Made by a program: the position numbers and the translations under genes. This document shows positions 1 through 6,852 of a stretch of 6,980 nucleotides of DNA, piece after piece. The notes under the pieces are model-generated. The model did no database searches. It was not told the DNA's origin and was given only the letters and a program-made list of their open reading frames with translations. The stretch's first letter is position 1; each line of letters starts with the position of its first letter. Source of the DNA: an uncultured Prevotella sp. (GTDB taxonomy: Bacteria; Bacteroidota; Bacteroidia; Bacteroidales; Bacteroidaceae); NCBI GenBank assembly GCA_900557405.1, contig USSF01000085.1, forward strand, positions 1 to 6,980, read 5' to 3'.

Positions 1-798
1 GCCTCCTCTCTTGATCAGTTTTTTGTGGCAATACGTGAATACCGATACGCTTACGTTGCACATTGCCTCGCAGTCTGCCCAGCGCGGTGTGCCGGTATAT
101 ACCTCGGCGTTAAGATAGAGCGAAGCAAGCAGCGTGTATGCAGCCTCCTTGGTGAGGCGTGGGTAATAGCTTGCGTCAACATCCTTTGCAGAAGGCAGGT
201 CTTCGGCGGCAGCCAGGAGTTCTGTCTCTATAAACTTGAACACCTCAGCCCTTGGAGTAGTCTTCGGCATGTTGTTTGCATCCGGACGCGGGTCTGTGAA
301 GAGAGGCACGTTTCCGAAATAATCCATCGCATAGAAGTACTCATAGGCACGCAGGGCCCTCACCTCAGCGATAGGTCCGGTGAGTCTGTCCTTCACTGCT
401 GAACCTTCCATCGCTGCAAGCACGGCATTGTCTGCACCGATGCCCGGGAAGATGTATGTGTTCCAGCAAACGTTCAAGCGGTCGTTGTCCGGCGTGCATT
501 TGTGTTCCATGATCTGATTCACGTATTCGTCATACCATCCGCCGTTGGAACGTCCGGGGCAGAAGAGCTCGTCCGTGCCGTATTCGCCGATACGCCAGCT
601 GTCGCCGCCCGCACGGCTCATGTAAGCCATATATTCATAGCATCCGGCAAGCGAGGAGAGCGCCTGTGCCTCATTCTGGTAGTAGTTGTCCGGCGTCAGT
701 CTGCCATAGAGCTCCTCGTCGAGGTCGGTGCAGCTTGTTGCCATTATGCCGCCAAGCAGCAGAATGGCAGCCTTTGTCATTATCTTAGTTGCTTTCAT
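1..798 (-). CDS. SusD-like surface glycan-binding lipoprotein, N-terminal part (runs off left edge)
   Basis: Partial gene: 266 codons are visible, starting at ATG 796-798 and open to the window edge; SusD proteins are usually about 500-650 residues, so this is roughly the first half. Residues 1-22 form a lipoprotein signal peptide with lipobox ATSC (Cys23), followed by TDLDEE, an acidic stretch like the Bacteroidetes surface-export signal. The N-terminal region continues with LTPDNYYQNEAQA. The strongest family motif is at residues 143-170 (IAEVRALRAYEYF, then YFGNVPLFTDP), followed by the helical TPR-type segment at 211-247 (YPRLTKEAAYTLLASLYLNA, then TGTPRWADCEAMC). SusD proteins sit on the outer-membrane surface as a lid over SusC and bind oligosaccharide for import. 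The gene lies 42 bases after the SusC stop codon, same strand, so the two are surely co-transcribed. Residues 248-266 (positions 1-57) do not resemble the expected SusD continuation; a frameshift, rearrangement or assembly error is possible. Family assignment is firm; the glycan is inferred only from neighbours. Confidence 0.93.
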   Translation of the reverse strand, partial: MKATKIMTKAAILLLGGIMATSCTDLDEELYGRLTPDNYYQNEAQALSSLAGCYEYMAYMSRAGGDSWRIGEYGTDELFCPGRSNGGWYDEYVNQIMEHKCTPDNDRLNVCWNTYIFPGIGADNAVLAAMEGSAVKDRLTGPIAEVRALRAYEYFYAMDYFGNVPLFTDPRPDANNMPKTTPRAEVFKFIETELLAAAEDLPSAKDVDASYYPRLTKEAAYTLLASLYLNAEVYTGTPRWADCEAMCNVSVSVFTYCHKKLIKRGG

Positions 799-840
799 AG
801 ATTTTCATTTTTGTTGTTAAACATGAATGTTCCCATCAAT

Positions 841-3828
841 TTAGAATGTCACATTGACTCCGAAGATGAACGTACGCGAACGTGGGTAGCTCAGATAGTC
901 CACGCCGAGGATTGAACCGCCCTTGCCCTGTGTGTCGGTGTTTACCTCTGGGTCAAGACCGTCGTAGCCTGTGATGCAGAAGAGGTTCTGGGCTGTGAAG
1001 TAAGCGCGGGCGTTTGTAATCTTCAGTGCCGGGAGCTTGAAGTCATAACCCAACGTGAGGTTGTCGAGACGGAAGAACGAACCGTCCTCGATGAACTGCG
1101 ATGAGTATGTCTTTGCCTGGTTCACGGAGATTCCGCTGTTCACGGCAGCGGTGAGCACGTTGCGTCCTGGCAGACTGTTCAGATACATGAAGTTGTTTGC
1201 CGTATTGTTGTATACGTCGTTGCCCTGGCTTCCGCGGAAGTTAAGCGAGAGGCTCCAGTTCTTGTAGTGCAGGTTTGTGGTGATGCCGTATGTGAAGTCA
1301 GGCTGTGCGCAACCGATGATCTGCGACTTGCCGTCGTCGGCATACATCTCCATTCCGTTCTCGTCGAGACCGACGAACTTCTTGCCGTAGAATGTGCCGA
1401 GAGGTTCGCCCACCATGATGAGCTGCGAATACTGGCCGGCAAGACCGGCGCCGTTGCAAGGTGCCCAGAGCACGTCGTCGCCCGACCATTTGCTGTTGGA
1501 CAGGCTTGTCAGCTTGTTCTTGTTTGATGCGAAGTTGAGCGTAGCGTCCCATGAGAAGTCCTTTGTATGCATGATGTCGAAGCCGAGTTCAAATTCCACG
1601 CCCGTGTTTCTCACTGCTCCCACGTTGGCGAGCTGTGTGGTGATGAGCGACGGTGAAGGCACGGCCACTGTGAGAAGCAGGTCTTTTGTCTTCTTGTAAT
1701 ACCAGTCGATGCTACCGCGGATGCGGTTGTTGAGGAATCCGAAGTCAAGACCGATGTCGGTCTGCGATGTCGACTCCCACTTCAGGTCAGGGTTGGCATA
1801 CTGCTGAGGCAATACCACCGTGTTCTTTTCTCCGCCGAAGATATATCCCCACGACTGTGCGCCGAGTGTAGAAATGGCGTTGTAGTTACCGATTTCCTGG
1901 TTACCTGTCATACCCCAGCTTGCACGGAGCTTCAGGTTTGAAACGGCCTCCGACTTGAAGAACGGCTCTTCCGTGATGCGCCATGAAGCGGCGAACGACG
2001 GGAAGGTTCCCCACTTGTTGTCCTTTCCGAAGCGACTCGAACCGTCGCGGCGCACTGTGGCTGTGAAGAGGTAACGGTTGGCATAGCTGTAGTTTGCCCT
2101 TCCGTAGAATGAGATGAGCTTGTTGCTCTCCGCATAGCTTGTTAGACTCTCGATGGTCTTTGCGGCTGCAAGGTTATACCATTTGAATTCGTCTGATTGG
2201 AATCCGTAGGCTGCCGTGTTGATTCCCTCGTTCCAGAAATACTGGTATGAGTAACCGGCCATGGCATCGATGCGGTGATCGCCGAACTGCTGGTTGTATT
2301 TCAGGATGAGTTCCATCAGCTTGGAGTAGTCCTTCAAGCGCTGCACTGTAACGCGTCCGCCGGTGCCGTCGCCCAACAGGTTGCTCTTTGATATGTATGA
2401 GTTTCTGTCCTGACTGTTGTTTGTGTAGCCGATGTTCATCTCGAAGGTGAAAGGCTTGTAGAAGTTCCAGTCTGCCTTCAGGTTACCGATGAAGCGTTTG
2501 TTGTTGCGCTTGTCGATGAGTTCATCGATATAAGAGAGAGGCTGCACGCGGTATGGGCGCACATCGTTGTAGTCGCCGTCGCTTGTGTATACAGGCAGAG
2601 TCGGGTTGAAGACGTATGCTTCGTAGAGCATGCTCGTACCCATCTCGCTTCCCACGGTGCTCGAAGTAGGTGCCTGGTTGGAATGTGTCTCGCCATAGTT
2701 CATGTTGAGGACGAACTTGAGCTTGCCGTCAAGTGCGGAGTGGTTGATGTTAACGCGTCCGCTGTAGCTCTCGTTGCGCGCTCCGCGCATGATTCCGCCA
2801 TTGTTGTTGTAGCTCAATGACGCACGGTAGTTGGTGTATTCTCCACCGCTCATGAACGAGAGGTAATGGCTCTGCTGCAGTGCGGTGTGCATGATTTCGT
2901 CCTGCCAGTTGTGGTTCTCGCCGCCGTCGTTGAGCGGAAGTCCGAGGTCGGTACACACCTTGCGGTATTCGTCGCCAGAGAGCATGTCGAGCTTCTTGGC
3001 AGCAGTGCTGAATCCGATGCTGTATCCGTAGTTGAGCTGCTGCACTCCGGCCTTGCCTTTCTTCGTGGTGATCATGATTACTCCGTTGGCTCCGCGGCTA
3101 CCATAGATTGCCGTTGCCGAAGCGTCCTTCAATACATCGATGCTCTCGATGTCGTTTGGATTGAGCATGGAGAGGGGGTTGGCCGACTCCTGGTCGAAGA
3201 AGTCGTTGTTGTAAGTGCTGATGTTGCTCTGTCCGGAACCTGCGGATGCGTCGATAGGCACTCCGTCGATTACATAGAGAGGGTCGTTGCTTGCGTTGAC
3301 AGAGGTACCTCCACGTACTCGGATTGTGGTGGAACCGCCCGGCTTACCGGAGTTCTGTGCGATGTTCACACCGGCAAACGCTCCCTGCATAAGCTGCTGC
3401 GCCGAGAGGTTGCTGCCGCTCTTGAAGTCTTCTGCCTTCAGCTGCGAAACGCTTCCCGTGAGGTCGCTCTTCTTCATCGTGCCGTAACCCACTACGACAA
3501 CCTCGTCGAGGCTCTTGTCGTCGGCCTTCATCACCACGTCGAGCTTGGCATTCTGTCCTGCCATTTTCTCCGTTGTCTGATAGCCCACATAGGAATATAC
3601 GAGGATTGTTCCCGGCGAACTGACCTCGATGGTGTATTTTCCGTCCATGTCGGTTATGGTGCCCACCTTGGCATTTCCCTTCACCTGTACGGTTACTCCG
3701 ATAAGAGGATCCTTGCCGTCACTCACCGTACCGGTGACGGTCCTTACTTGTGCCCAAACGCCCTGAACTATCAGGGTCATCATAAGCAGGCACAACATTC
3801 TCAGATTTTGTTTTAGCTTGTTGTCCAT
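841..3828 (-). CDS. SusC-like TonB-dependent outer-membrane glycan transporter
   Basis: Complete gene of 995 residues, normal for SusC proteins (about 950-1,100). It imports oligosaccharides across the outer membrane with energy from TonB-ExbBD, in complex with SusD. Residues 1-26 are a signal peptide ending VWA before Gln27. Residues about 30-105 are a carboxypeptidase-regulatory-like domain (VTGTVSDGKDPLIGVTVQVKG). A TonB-box-like DEVVVVGYG lies at 108-116. The plug domain follows, with SusC hallmarks at 146-192 (QLMQGAFAGVNI; TTIRVRGG; LYVIDGVPI) and 225-261 (DIESIDVLKDASATAIYGSR, GVIMITTKKGKAG). The rest is the 22-strand barrel, ending in the outer-membrane terminal pattern FIFGVNVTF with a final Phe. 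There is no STN domain before the regulatory-like domain, so ECF sigma/anti-sigma signalling through this protein is unlikely. The start at 3826-3828 is chosen because it gives the signal peptide directly. First gene of the minus-strand unit, followed by susD. Pectin as substrate is inferred from the divergent pectinesterase. Confidence 0.97.
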   Translation of the reverse strand: MDNKLKQNLRMLCLLMMTLIVQGVWAQVRTVTGTVSDGKDPLIGVTVQVKGNAKVGTITDMDGKYTIEVSSPGTILVYSYVGYQTTEKMAGQNAKLDVVMKADDKSLDEVVVVGYGTMKKSDLTGSVSQLKAEDFKSGSNLSAQQLMQGAFAGVNIAQNSGKPGGSTTIRVRGGTSVNASNDPLYVIDGVPIDASAGSGQSNISTYNNDFFDQESANPLSMLNPNDIESIDVLKDASATAIYGSRGANGVIMITTKKGKAGVQQLNYGYSIGFSTAAKKLDMLSGDEYRKVCTDLGLPLNDGGENHNWQDEIMHTALQQSHYLSFMSGGEYTNYRASLSYNNNGGIMRGARNESYSGRVNINHSALDGKLKFVLNMNYGETHSNQAPTSSTVGSEMGTSMLYEAYVFNPTLPVYTSDGDYNDVRPYRVQPLSYIDELIDKRNNKRFIGNLKADWNFYKPFTFEMNIGYTNNSQDRNSYISKSNLLGDGTGGRVTVQRLKDYSKLMELILKYNQQFGDHRIDAMAGYSYQYFWNEGINTAAYGFQSDEFKWYNLAAAKTIESLTSYAESNKLISFYGRANYSYANRYLFTATVRRDGSSRFGKDNKWGTFPSFAASWRITEEPFFKSEAVSNLKLRASWGMTGNQEIGNYNAISTLGAQSWGYIFGGEKNTVVLPQQYANPDLKWESTSQTDIGLDFGFLNNRIRGSIDWYYKKTKDLLLTVAVPSPSLITTQLANVGAVRNTGVEFELGFDIMHTKDFSWDATLNFASNKNKLTSLSNSKWSGDDVLWAPCNGAGLAGQYSQLIMVGEPLGTFYGKKFVGLDENGMEMYADDGKSQIIGCAQPDFTYGITTNLHYKNWSLSLNFRGSQGNDVYNNTANNFMYLNSLPGRNVLTAAVNSGISVNQAKTYSSQFIEDGSFFRLDNLTLGYDFKLPALKITNARAYFTAQNLFCITGYDGLDPEVNTDTQGKGGSILGVDYLSYPRSRTFIFGVNVTF

Positions 3829-3949
3829 AAGCTCTGATTTTAGGTTTTGTTATTAATTAGTTGTTTGAATGATTCCTGTCAGCCATTTGAAAGATTTCTT
3901 CCATCCCTTCCTTATATATATAGGCCGTACCTTCGGTCATATCCTTGCA

Positions 3950-3983
3950 GCATTCCGCAAATGCCGTGCACCCACGGGAATGC
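3950..3983 (-). promoter_or_regulatory. Hairpin in the susC 5' leader
   Basis: GCATTCC at 3950-3956 is complementary to GGAATGC at 3977-3983. Inside, CGTG (3965-3968) pairs with CACG (3973-3976) around a 4-base loop, stacked directly on the outer stem on one side and separated by an 8-base bulge (3957-3964) on the other. The element lies about 120 bases before the SusC start codon, inside the predicted transcript. No T-run follows it in the susC direction, so it is not an ordinary intrinsic terminator. It could be a regulatory or mRNA-stabilising structure, or chance; its role is unknown. Confidence 0.4.
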
Positions 3984-4013
3984 CCCGGCAAACCTTATTG
4001 GCTTTTACATTTG

Positions 4014-4021
4014 CAAAGATA
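4014..4021 (-). promoter_or_regulatory. Candidate promoter -7 element for susC-susD
   Basis: Read on the minus strand this is TATCTTTG, an exact match to the Bacteroidetes primary-sigma -7 consensus TAnnTTTG. It is the only such match I found upstream of susC. Transcription would begin near 4005-4008, giving a leader of about 180 bases. The -33 element is weak: there is no TTTG at the usual 19-21 base spacing, only a T-run on the minus strand (4047-4052) about 25 bases away. A weak -33 is common at promoters that need an activator, which would suit an inducible glycan locus. Confidence 0.6.
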
Positions 4022-4042
4022 CCTTATAAAGTGTTAAGGCAT

Positions 4043-4097
4043 GGGTAAAAAACGATTTTTGAAGTCGAAAATATGGTCAATCTGCTTGTTTTTACCC
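4043..4097. repeat. Inverted repeat GGGTAAAAA / TTTTTACCC between the divergent promoters
   Basis: GGGTAAAAA at 4043-4051 and TTTTTACCC at 4089-4097 are perfect 9-bp inverted copies with 37 bases between them. The left arm overlaps the expected -33 zone of the susC promoter. The spacing between arm centres is about 46 bases, a little over four helical turns, which would suit a dimeric or paired DNA-binding protein. Operator function is inference from position. Confidence 0.4.
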
Positions 4098-4124
4098 CTT
4101 ACTCAAGTGAAAAAACCGATTTTT
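4047..4124. repeat. Pair of near-identical A-tract/CG/T-tract elements
   Basis: AAAAAACGATTTTT at 4047-4060 and AAAAAACCGATTTTT at 4110-4124 are the same motif with one extra C, 63 bases apart, both between the divergent promoters. Each is nearly palindromic. They could be binding sites for the locus regulator or bent DNA. AT-rich intergenic DNA makes some chance similarity likely, but the shared interrupting CGA within both tracts is less expected. Confidence 0.35.
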
Positions 4125-4171
4125 CTCCTTAAAATAACTGATTTTCCCACCTCCGTGCCGCATACTTTCCA

Positions 4172-4179
4172 TAAATTTG
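4172..4179 (+). promoter_or_regulatory. Candidate promoter -7 element for the esterase operon
   Basis: TAAATTTG matches the Bacteroidetes consensus TAnnTTTG. Transcription would begin near 4185-4187, giving a leader of about 150 bases before the pectinesterase ATG. The -33 region is poor: the nearest T-run (4142-4145) is 26 bases upstream instead of 19-21. Like the facing susC promoter, it may therefore depend on an activator. Confidence 0.55.
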
Positions 4180-4337
4180 TATCGCAAAACAGAAATCAGG
4201 CAACCGTCCACCCCAACCCATGCAACGGTATGACCTGAACGGCAAAGGCATTATATATAAATAATGTGGTCTTCAAACTCTGACAATGTAATTTCAAGAC
4301 AAGAATAATATAATCTCTAAACAAAAGCAAAAGAAAT

Positions 4338-5588
4338 ATGAAACACCTCATGATAAAACGGTTTTTCCTTGCCGGACTCACGATGCTGGCCACCCAGCTT
4401 CATGCAGACGACAAAGTGTTCCACTGTATTGTGGCGCAAGACGGAACCGGCTCGTTCGCCACGATACAAGACGCCATTGACGCGGCGCCCGACTCTTCCG
4501 CCACACCTTATATTATATATATCAAGGCGGGACACTACCACGAGCATCTTTACATCCCGGCTTCCAAGCCGAACCTGCATCTCGTGGGACAGTCGCGACG
4601 GCTGGTCCGCGTGAGCGATGACCGTGTGAGCGGCGGACCCAACGCTTCGCCCGTGGACGTGGCTGCCACGATGGTGGTGCATGCCACGGACACCTATCTG
4701 GAGGGCATCACCTTCGAGAACTCCTGGGGGACACGCCATCTGGACGGACCGCAGGCTCTCGCCCTCTACACCAAGATGGACCGCAACATCGTGAACCGAT
4801 GCTCCATGCTTTCCTATCAGGACACATACCGCACGGCGAACGCCCTGAACTGGCGCAACTACGTGAAGGACTGCTTCATCGAGGGCGCCATCGACTTCCT
4901 CTACGGACAGGGCAACGTATTCTTCGACCGCTGCACGCTGAACATCACGCGCAGGCAGGGCGGATGGATTGTGGCGCCGAAGCACGACGAGGGAACCACA
5001 TGGGGCTACGTATTGAAGAACACCACCATCACGGCACCCGGCAATCCGCAGGAGACGGAGATATGGCTGGGCAGACCCTGGCTCCACAGTCCGAAAGCGG
5101 TATTCATCGACACGCGGGCAGAAGTGACAATCCCCCAAGAGGGCTGGTATGACCACATGAGCACACTGCCCGCCGTATTCGCCGACTACAACACCACGGA
5201 CGCCGCCGGAAACAAGCTCGACCTGAGCCGGCGTATAGACCGCTACTACAAGCTGACGGAGCAGAAGGACACCATCTGGGGCACGGCGAAAAACCGTCTC
5301 ACCGATGCCGAAGCCTCACGATACACCATAGACAACGTGTTGCGAGGCGACGACAACTGGAATCCGCAGCAGATATGCCGCGCACCCGAAGCGCCAGAAG
5401 TGACCGCCAAGGGCCGCAAGCTCACGTGGACCCCCGTAGACGGAGCCAGAGGATACATCATCAGCCGCGGCGGAAAAGTGGTGGCGATAACCCAGAAGAC
5501 GCAGTACATTGCCGACACCAAGGCCGAGGGATACACCGTGCAGACCGTGGGAGCGACGGGAAACATCAGCCGGCATATTGACGAATAG
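4338..5588 (+). CDS. Secreted pectin methylesterase, carbohydrate esterase family 8, with C-terminal beta-sandwich-like extension
   Basis: 416 residues. It hydrolyses the C6 methyl esters of galacturonate in homogalacturonan, releasing methanol and exposing the chain to lyases or hydrolases. Residues 1-23 are a signal peptide (cleavage after LHA) with no lipobox, so the protein is exported to the periplasm or beyond. The right-handed beta-helix domain covers about 28-340 and shows all CE8 landmarks: VAQDGTGSFATIQDAI (32-47), GHYHEHLYIP (65-74), GPQALAL with Gln139, SYQDT with oxyanion Gln161 and acid/base Asp162, AIDFLYG with nucleophile Asp186, and LGRPW with Arg246 and Trp248. No key residue is missing, so it should be active. 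Residues about 349-416 form an extra module (APEAPEV, LTWTPVDGARGYII, GYTVQTVG) resembling a fibronectin-III or similar fold. The start gives a proper signal peptide; the bases before it are A-rich with no clear Shine-Dalgarno sequence, as usual in Bacteroidetes. First gene of a two-gene operon divergent from susC. Confidence 0.95.
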   Translation: MKHLMIKRFFLAGLTMLATQLHADDKVFHCIVAQDGTGSFATIQDAIDAAPDSSATPYIIYIKAGHYHEHLYIPASKPNLHLVGQSRRLVRVSDDRVSGGPNASPVDVAATMVVHATDTYLEGITFENSWGTRHLDGPQALALYTKMDRNIVNRCSMLSYQDTYRTANALNWRNYVKDCFIEGAIDFLYGQGNVFFDRCTLNITRRQGGWIVAPKHDEGTTWGYVLKNTTITAPGNPQETEIWLGRPWLHSPKAVFIDTRAEVTIPQEGWYDHMSTLPAVFADYNTTDAAGNKLDLSRRIDRYYKLTEQKDTIWGTAKNRLTDAEASRYTIDNVLRGDDNWNPQQICRAPEAPEVTAKGRKLTWTPVDGARGYIISRGGKVVAITQKTQYIADTKAEGYTVQTVGATGNISRHIDE

Positions 5589-5605
5589 GAAAACATACAA
5601 GAGAT

Positions 5606-6748
5606 ATGAGAACAACAGCAGCAGCCATACTGGCAACCATAGCGCTATCTGCAGGCGCACAAAACGAAGTGCAGAAATACATGTTCGACGGCGAACTGCC
5701 CGTCTGTCTCGACCAGATGCAGCAGGAACTCACCTACCCCATGGCGTGGGGAAACAGCGACATACACCAGTTTGACCTCTGGCGCAGCGCCGCCCGCGAC
5801 GTGTTGCGCCGCGAGATGCTCCTGCCGCCGAAGCCCGCCAAGGCATACGACATGACCGTAGTGGCCGAAGAGAAGCGCAAGGGATACAAGGCACGCAAGA
5901 TTGCCTTCAACCTCGACGCATACTCCCGCGTGGAGGCATACGAACTGGTGCCCGAGGGCAAAGGGCCGTTCCCCGCAGTACTCCTGCTCCACGACCACGG
6001 CGGACATTTCTCCATCGGCAAGGAGAAGATGATACGCCCGTTTGCCGTGGCCGACTCCGTATTGGACGATGCCGACAAATGGTGTGAGCGCTGCTACGGC
6101 AAACAGTATGTGGGCGACTATCTTGCCTCCCGCGGATACGTGGTCCTCGCCGTGGACGCTCCGTTCTGGGGCGACCGCGGAGTGAAGGGCGGTACCACAT
6201 GGGACACATACAAATACATCGCCGGAAACTTCATGATGATGGGGCGCAACGTTAGCTCGTGGATGAACTTTGATGATGTCTACTCCGCCGATTTCTTCGC
6301 CTCGCTGCCCGAAGTGGATGCCAGCCGCCTCTCGTGCATGGGATTCTCCATGGGGGCATACCGCTCGTGGATGCTCTCAGCGCTCAGCGACAAGGTGAAG
6401 CTCGGCGTGGCGATATGCTGGATGCACACCACGGAATACCAGATAAACCGCGACTACGGACTGAAGCGCCATGAGGAATGGGCTAACCTCATTCCCGGCA
6501 TCCGCCGCTACATGGACTATCCCCACATCGCCTCGATAGCCTGTCCCAAGCCGATGCTCTTCATCAACGGCTCCAAGGACAAGCTCTTCCCTCCCGTCTC
6601 CGTGAAGAAGGCATTCGCCGAGATGCACTCCGTATGGAAGAGTCAGGGCGCCGACGACAAGCTGGAGACGGAAATCTGGGACATGCCCCACTATTGCGGC
6701 CCCGAAGTGCAGAGCCGCATCCTGGAATTTCTGAAGAAGAACCTATAG
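5606..6748 (+). CDS. Secreted alpha/beta-hydrolase esterase, possibly a CE19-type pectin esterase
   Basis: 380 residues, starting 17 bases after the pectinesterase stop, so co-transcribed with it. Residues 1-18 are a signal peptide (cleavage near SAGA, before QN). The rest is an alpha/beta-hydrolase of the dienelactone-hydrolase/acetyl-xylan-esterase-like kind: core strand and oxyanion region VLLLHDHGGH (125-134), YLASRGYVVLAVDAPFWGDR (172-191), nucleophile elbow GFSMG with Ser248, INGSKDKLFPP (320-330) with likely acid Asp325, and MPHYC with likely base His362. The complete triad suggests an active serine esterase. The nearest described role I can suggest is the family containing the Bacteroides thetaiotaomicron pectin methylesterase BT1017 (CE19, rhamnogalacturonan-II locus). 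That link rests on general architecture and pectin context, not an alignment; an acetylesterase acting on pectin is the main alternative. The fold and export are confident; the exact substrate is not. The operon ends shortly after at the hairpin terminator. Confidence 0.88.
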   Translation: MRTTAAAILATIALSAGAQNEVQKYMFDGELPVCLDQMQQELTYPMAWGNSDIHQFDLWRSAARDVLRREMLLPPKPAKAYDMTVVAEEKRKGYKARKIAFNLDAYSRVEAYELVPEGKGPFPAVLLLHDHGGHFSIGKEKMIRPFAVADSVLDDADKWCERCYGKQYVGDYLASRGYVVLAVDAPFWGDRGVKGGTTWDTYKYIAGNFMMMGRNVSSWMNFDDVYSADFFASLPEVDASRLSCMGFSMGAYRSWMLSALSDKVKLGVAICWMHTTEYQINRDYGLKRHEEWANLIPGIRRYMDYPHIASIACPKPMLFINGSKDKLFPPVSVKKAFAEMHSVWKSQGADDKLETEIWDMPHYCGPEVQSRILEFLKKNL

Positions 6749-6795
6749 GAAACATAAAGATTCTATAAAATATTTTTTGATTGTTAGTTAGTAGG

Positions 6796-6838
6796 AAACC
6801 GGTATCTGTCGTGAGGACAAATACCGGTTTTATATTTG
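6796..6838 (+). terminator. Intrinsic terminator of the esterase operon
   Basis: AAACCGGTAT (6796-6805) pairs perfectly with ATACCGGTTT (6821-6830). After one mismatch the stem continues with TGTC (6807-6810) against GACA (6816-6819), closing a 5-base GTGAG loop. A T-rich tail follows (TTTTATATTTG region to 6838). It lies 48 bases after the second esterase stop codon on the same strand. The A-run opposite the tail is short, so termination in the reverse direction is less likely. Confidence 0.85.
6831..6838 (+). promoter_or_regulatory. Weak candidate -7 element in the terminator tail
   Basis: TATATTTG matches TAnnTTTG, but it lies in the T-rich tail of the terminator and there is no TTTG at the right distance upstream. 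It could serve a transcript reading rightwards out of the window. In AT-rich intergenic DNA a chance match is likely. Confidence 0.2.
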
Positions 6839-6852
6839 TCTTTTCTCTTGAT

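Larger units (their letters stand above)
3829..4337. promoter_or_regulatory. Divergent intergenic control region between susC and the esterase operon
   Basis: This 509-base AT-rich stretch separates two divergent operons and contains no gene I can support. From left to right it holds the susC leader with a hairpin (3950-3983), a minus-strand -7 element (4014-4021), an inverted repeat and two similar A-tract/T-tract elements (4043-4124), a plus-strand -7 element (4172-4179) and the roughly 150-base leader of the pectinesterase gene, which includes a possible 14-codon open frame (4220-4264). The layout, with about 150 bases between back-to-back promoters, suggests a shared regulator-binding zone. 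No regulator is encoded in the window. Confidence 0.75.

Noticed and set aside
25..402. Plus-strand open frame of 125 codons at the left end
   Set aside because: It is antisense to the SusD-like gene, whose lipoprotein signal and SusD motifs are clear through residue 247; the plus-strand translation is Cys-rich and unlike any family I know.
820..831. AACAT-GA-ATGTT palindrome in the susC-susD gap
   Set aside because: Only 5 bp with a 2-base spacer and no T-run; it would not form a useful hairpin or terminator.
2866..3816. Long 316-codon open frame on the plus strand, antisense to susC
   Set aside because: It lies wholly opposite a clear SusC gene, its translation shows no family motif or sensible start context, and its length is explained by codon bias on the opposite strand.
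4041..4238. 65-codon plus-strand open frame in the divergent intergenic region
   Set aside because: It runs across the predicted promoter and repeat zone and reads as translated AT-rich non-coding DNA, with no start context or motif.
4317..5156. 279-codon open frame on the minus strand, antisense to the pectinesterase
   Set aside because: The opposite strand encodes a full CE8 enzyme with all catalytic residues; the antisense translation has no recognisable features.
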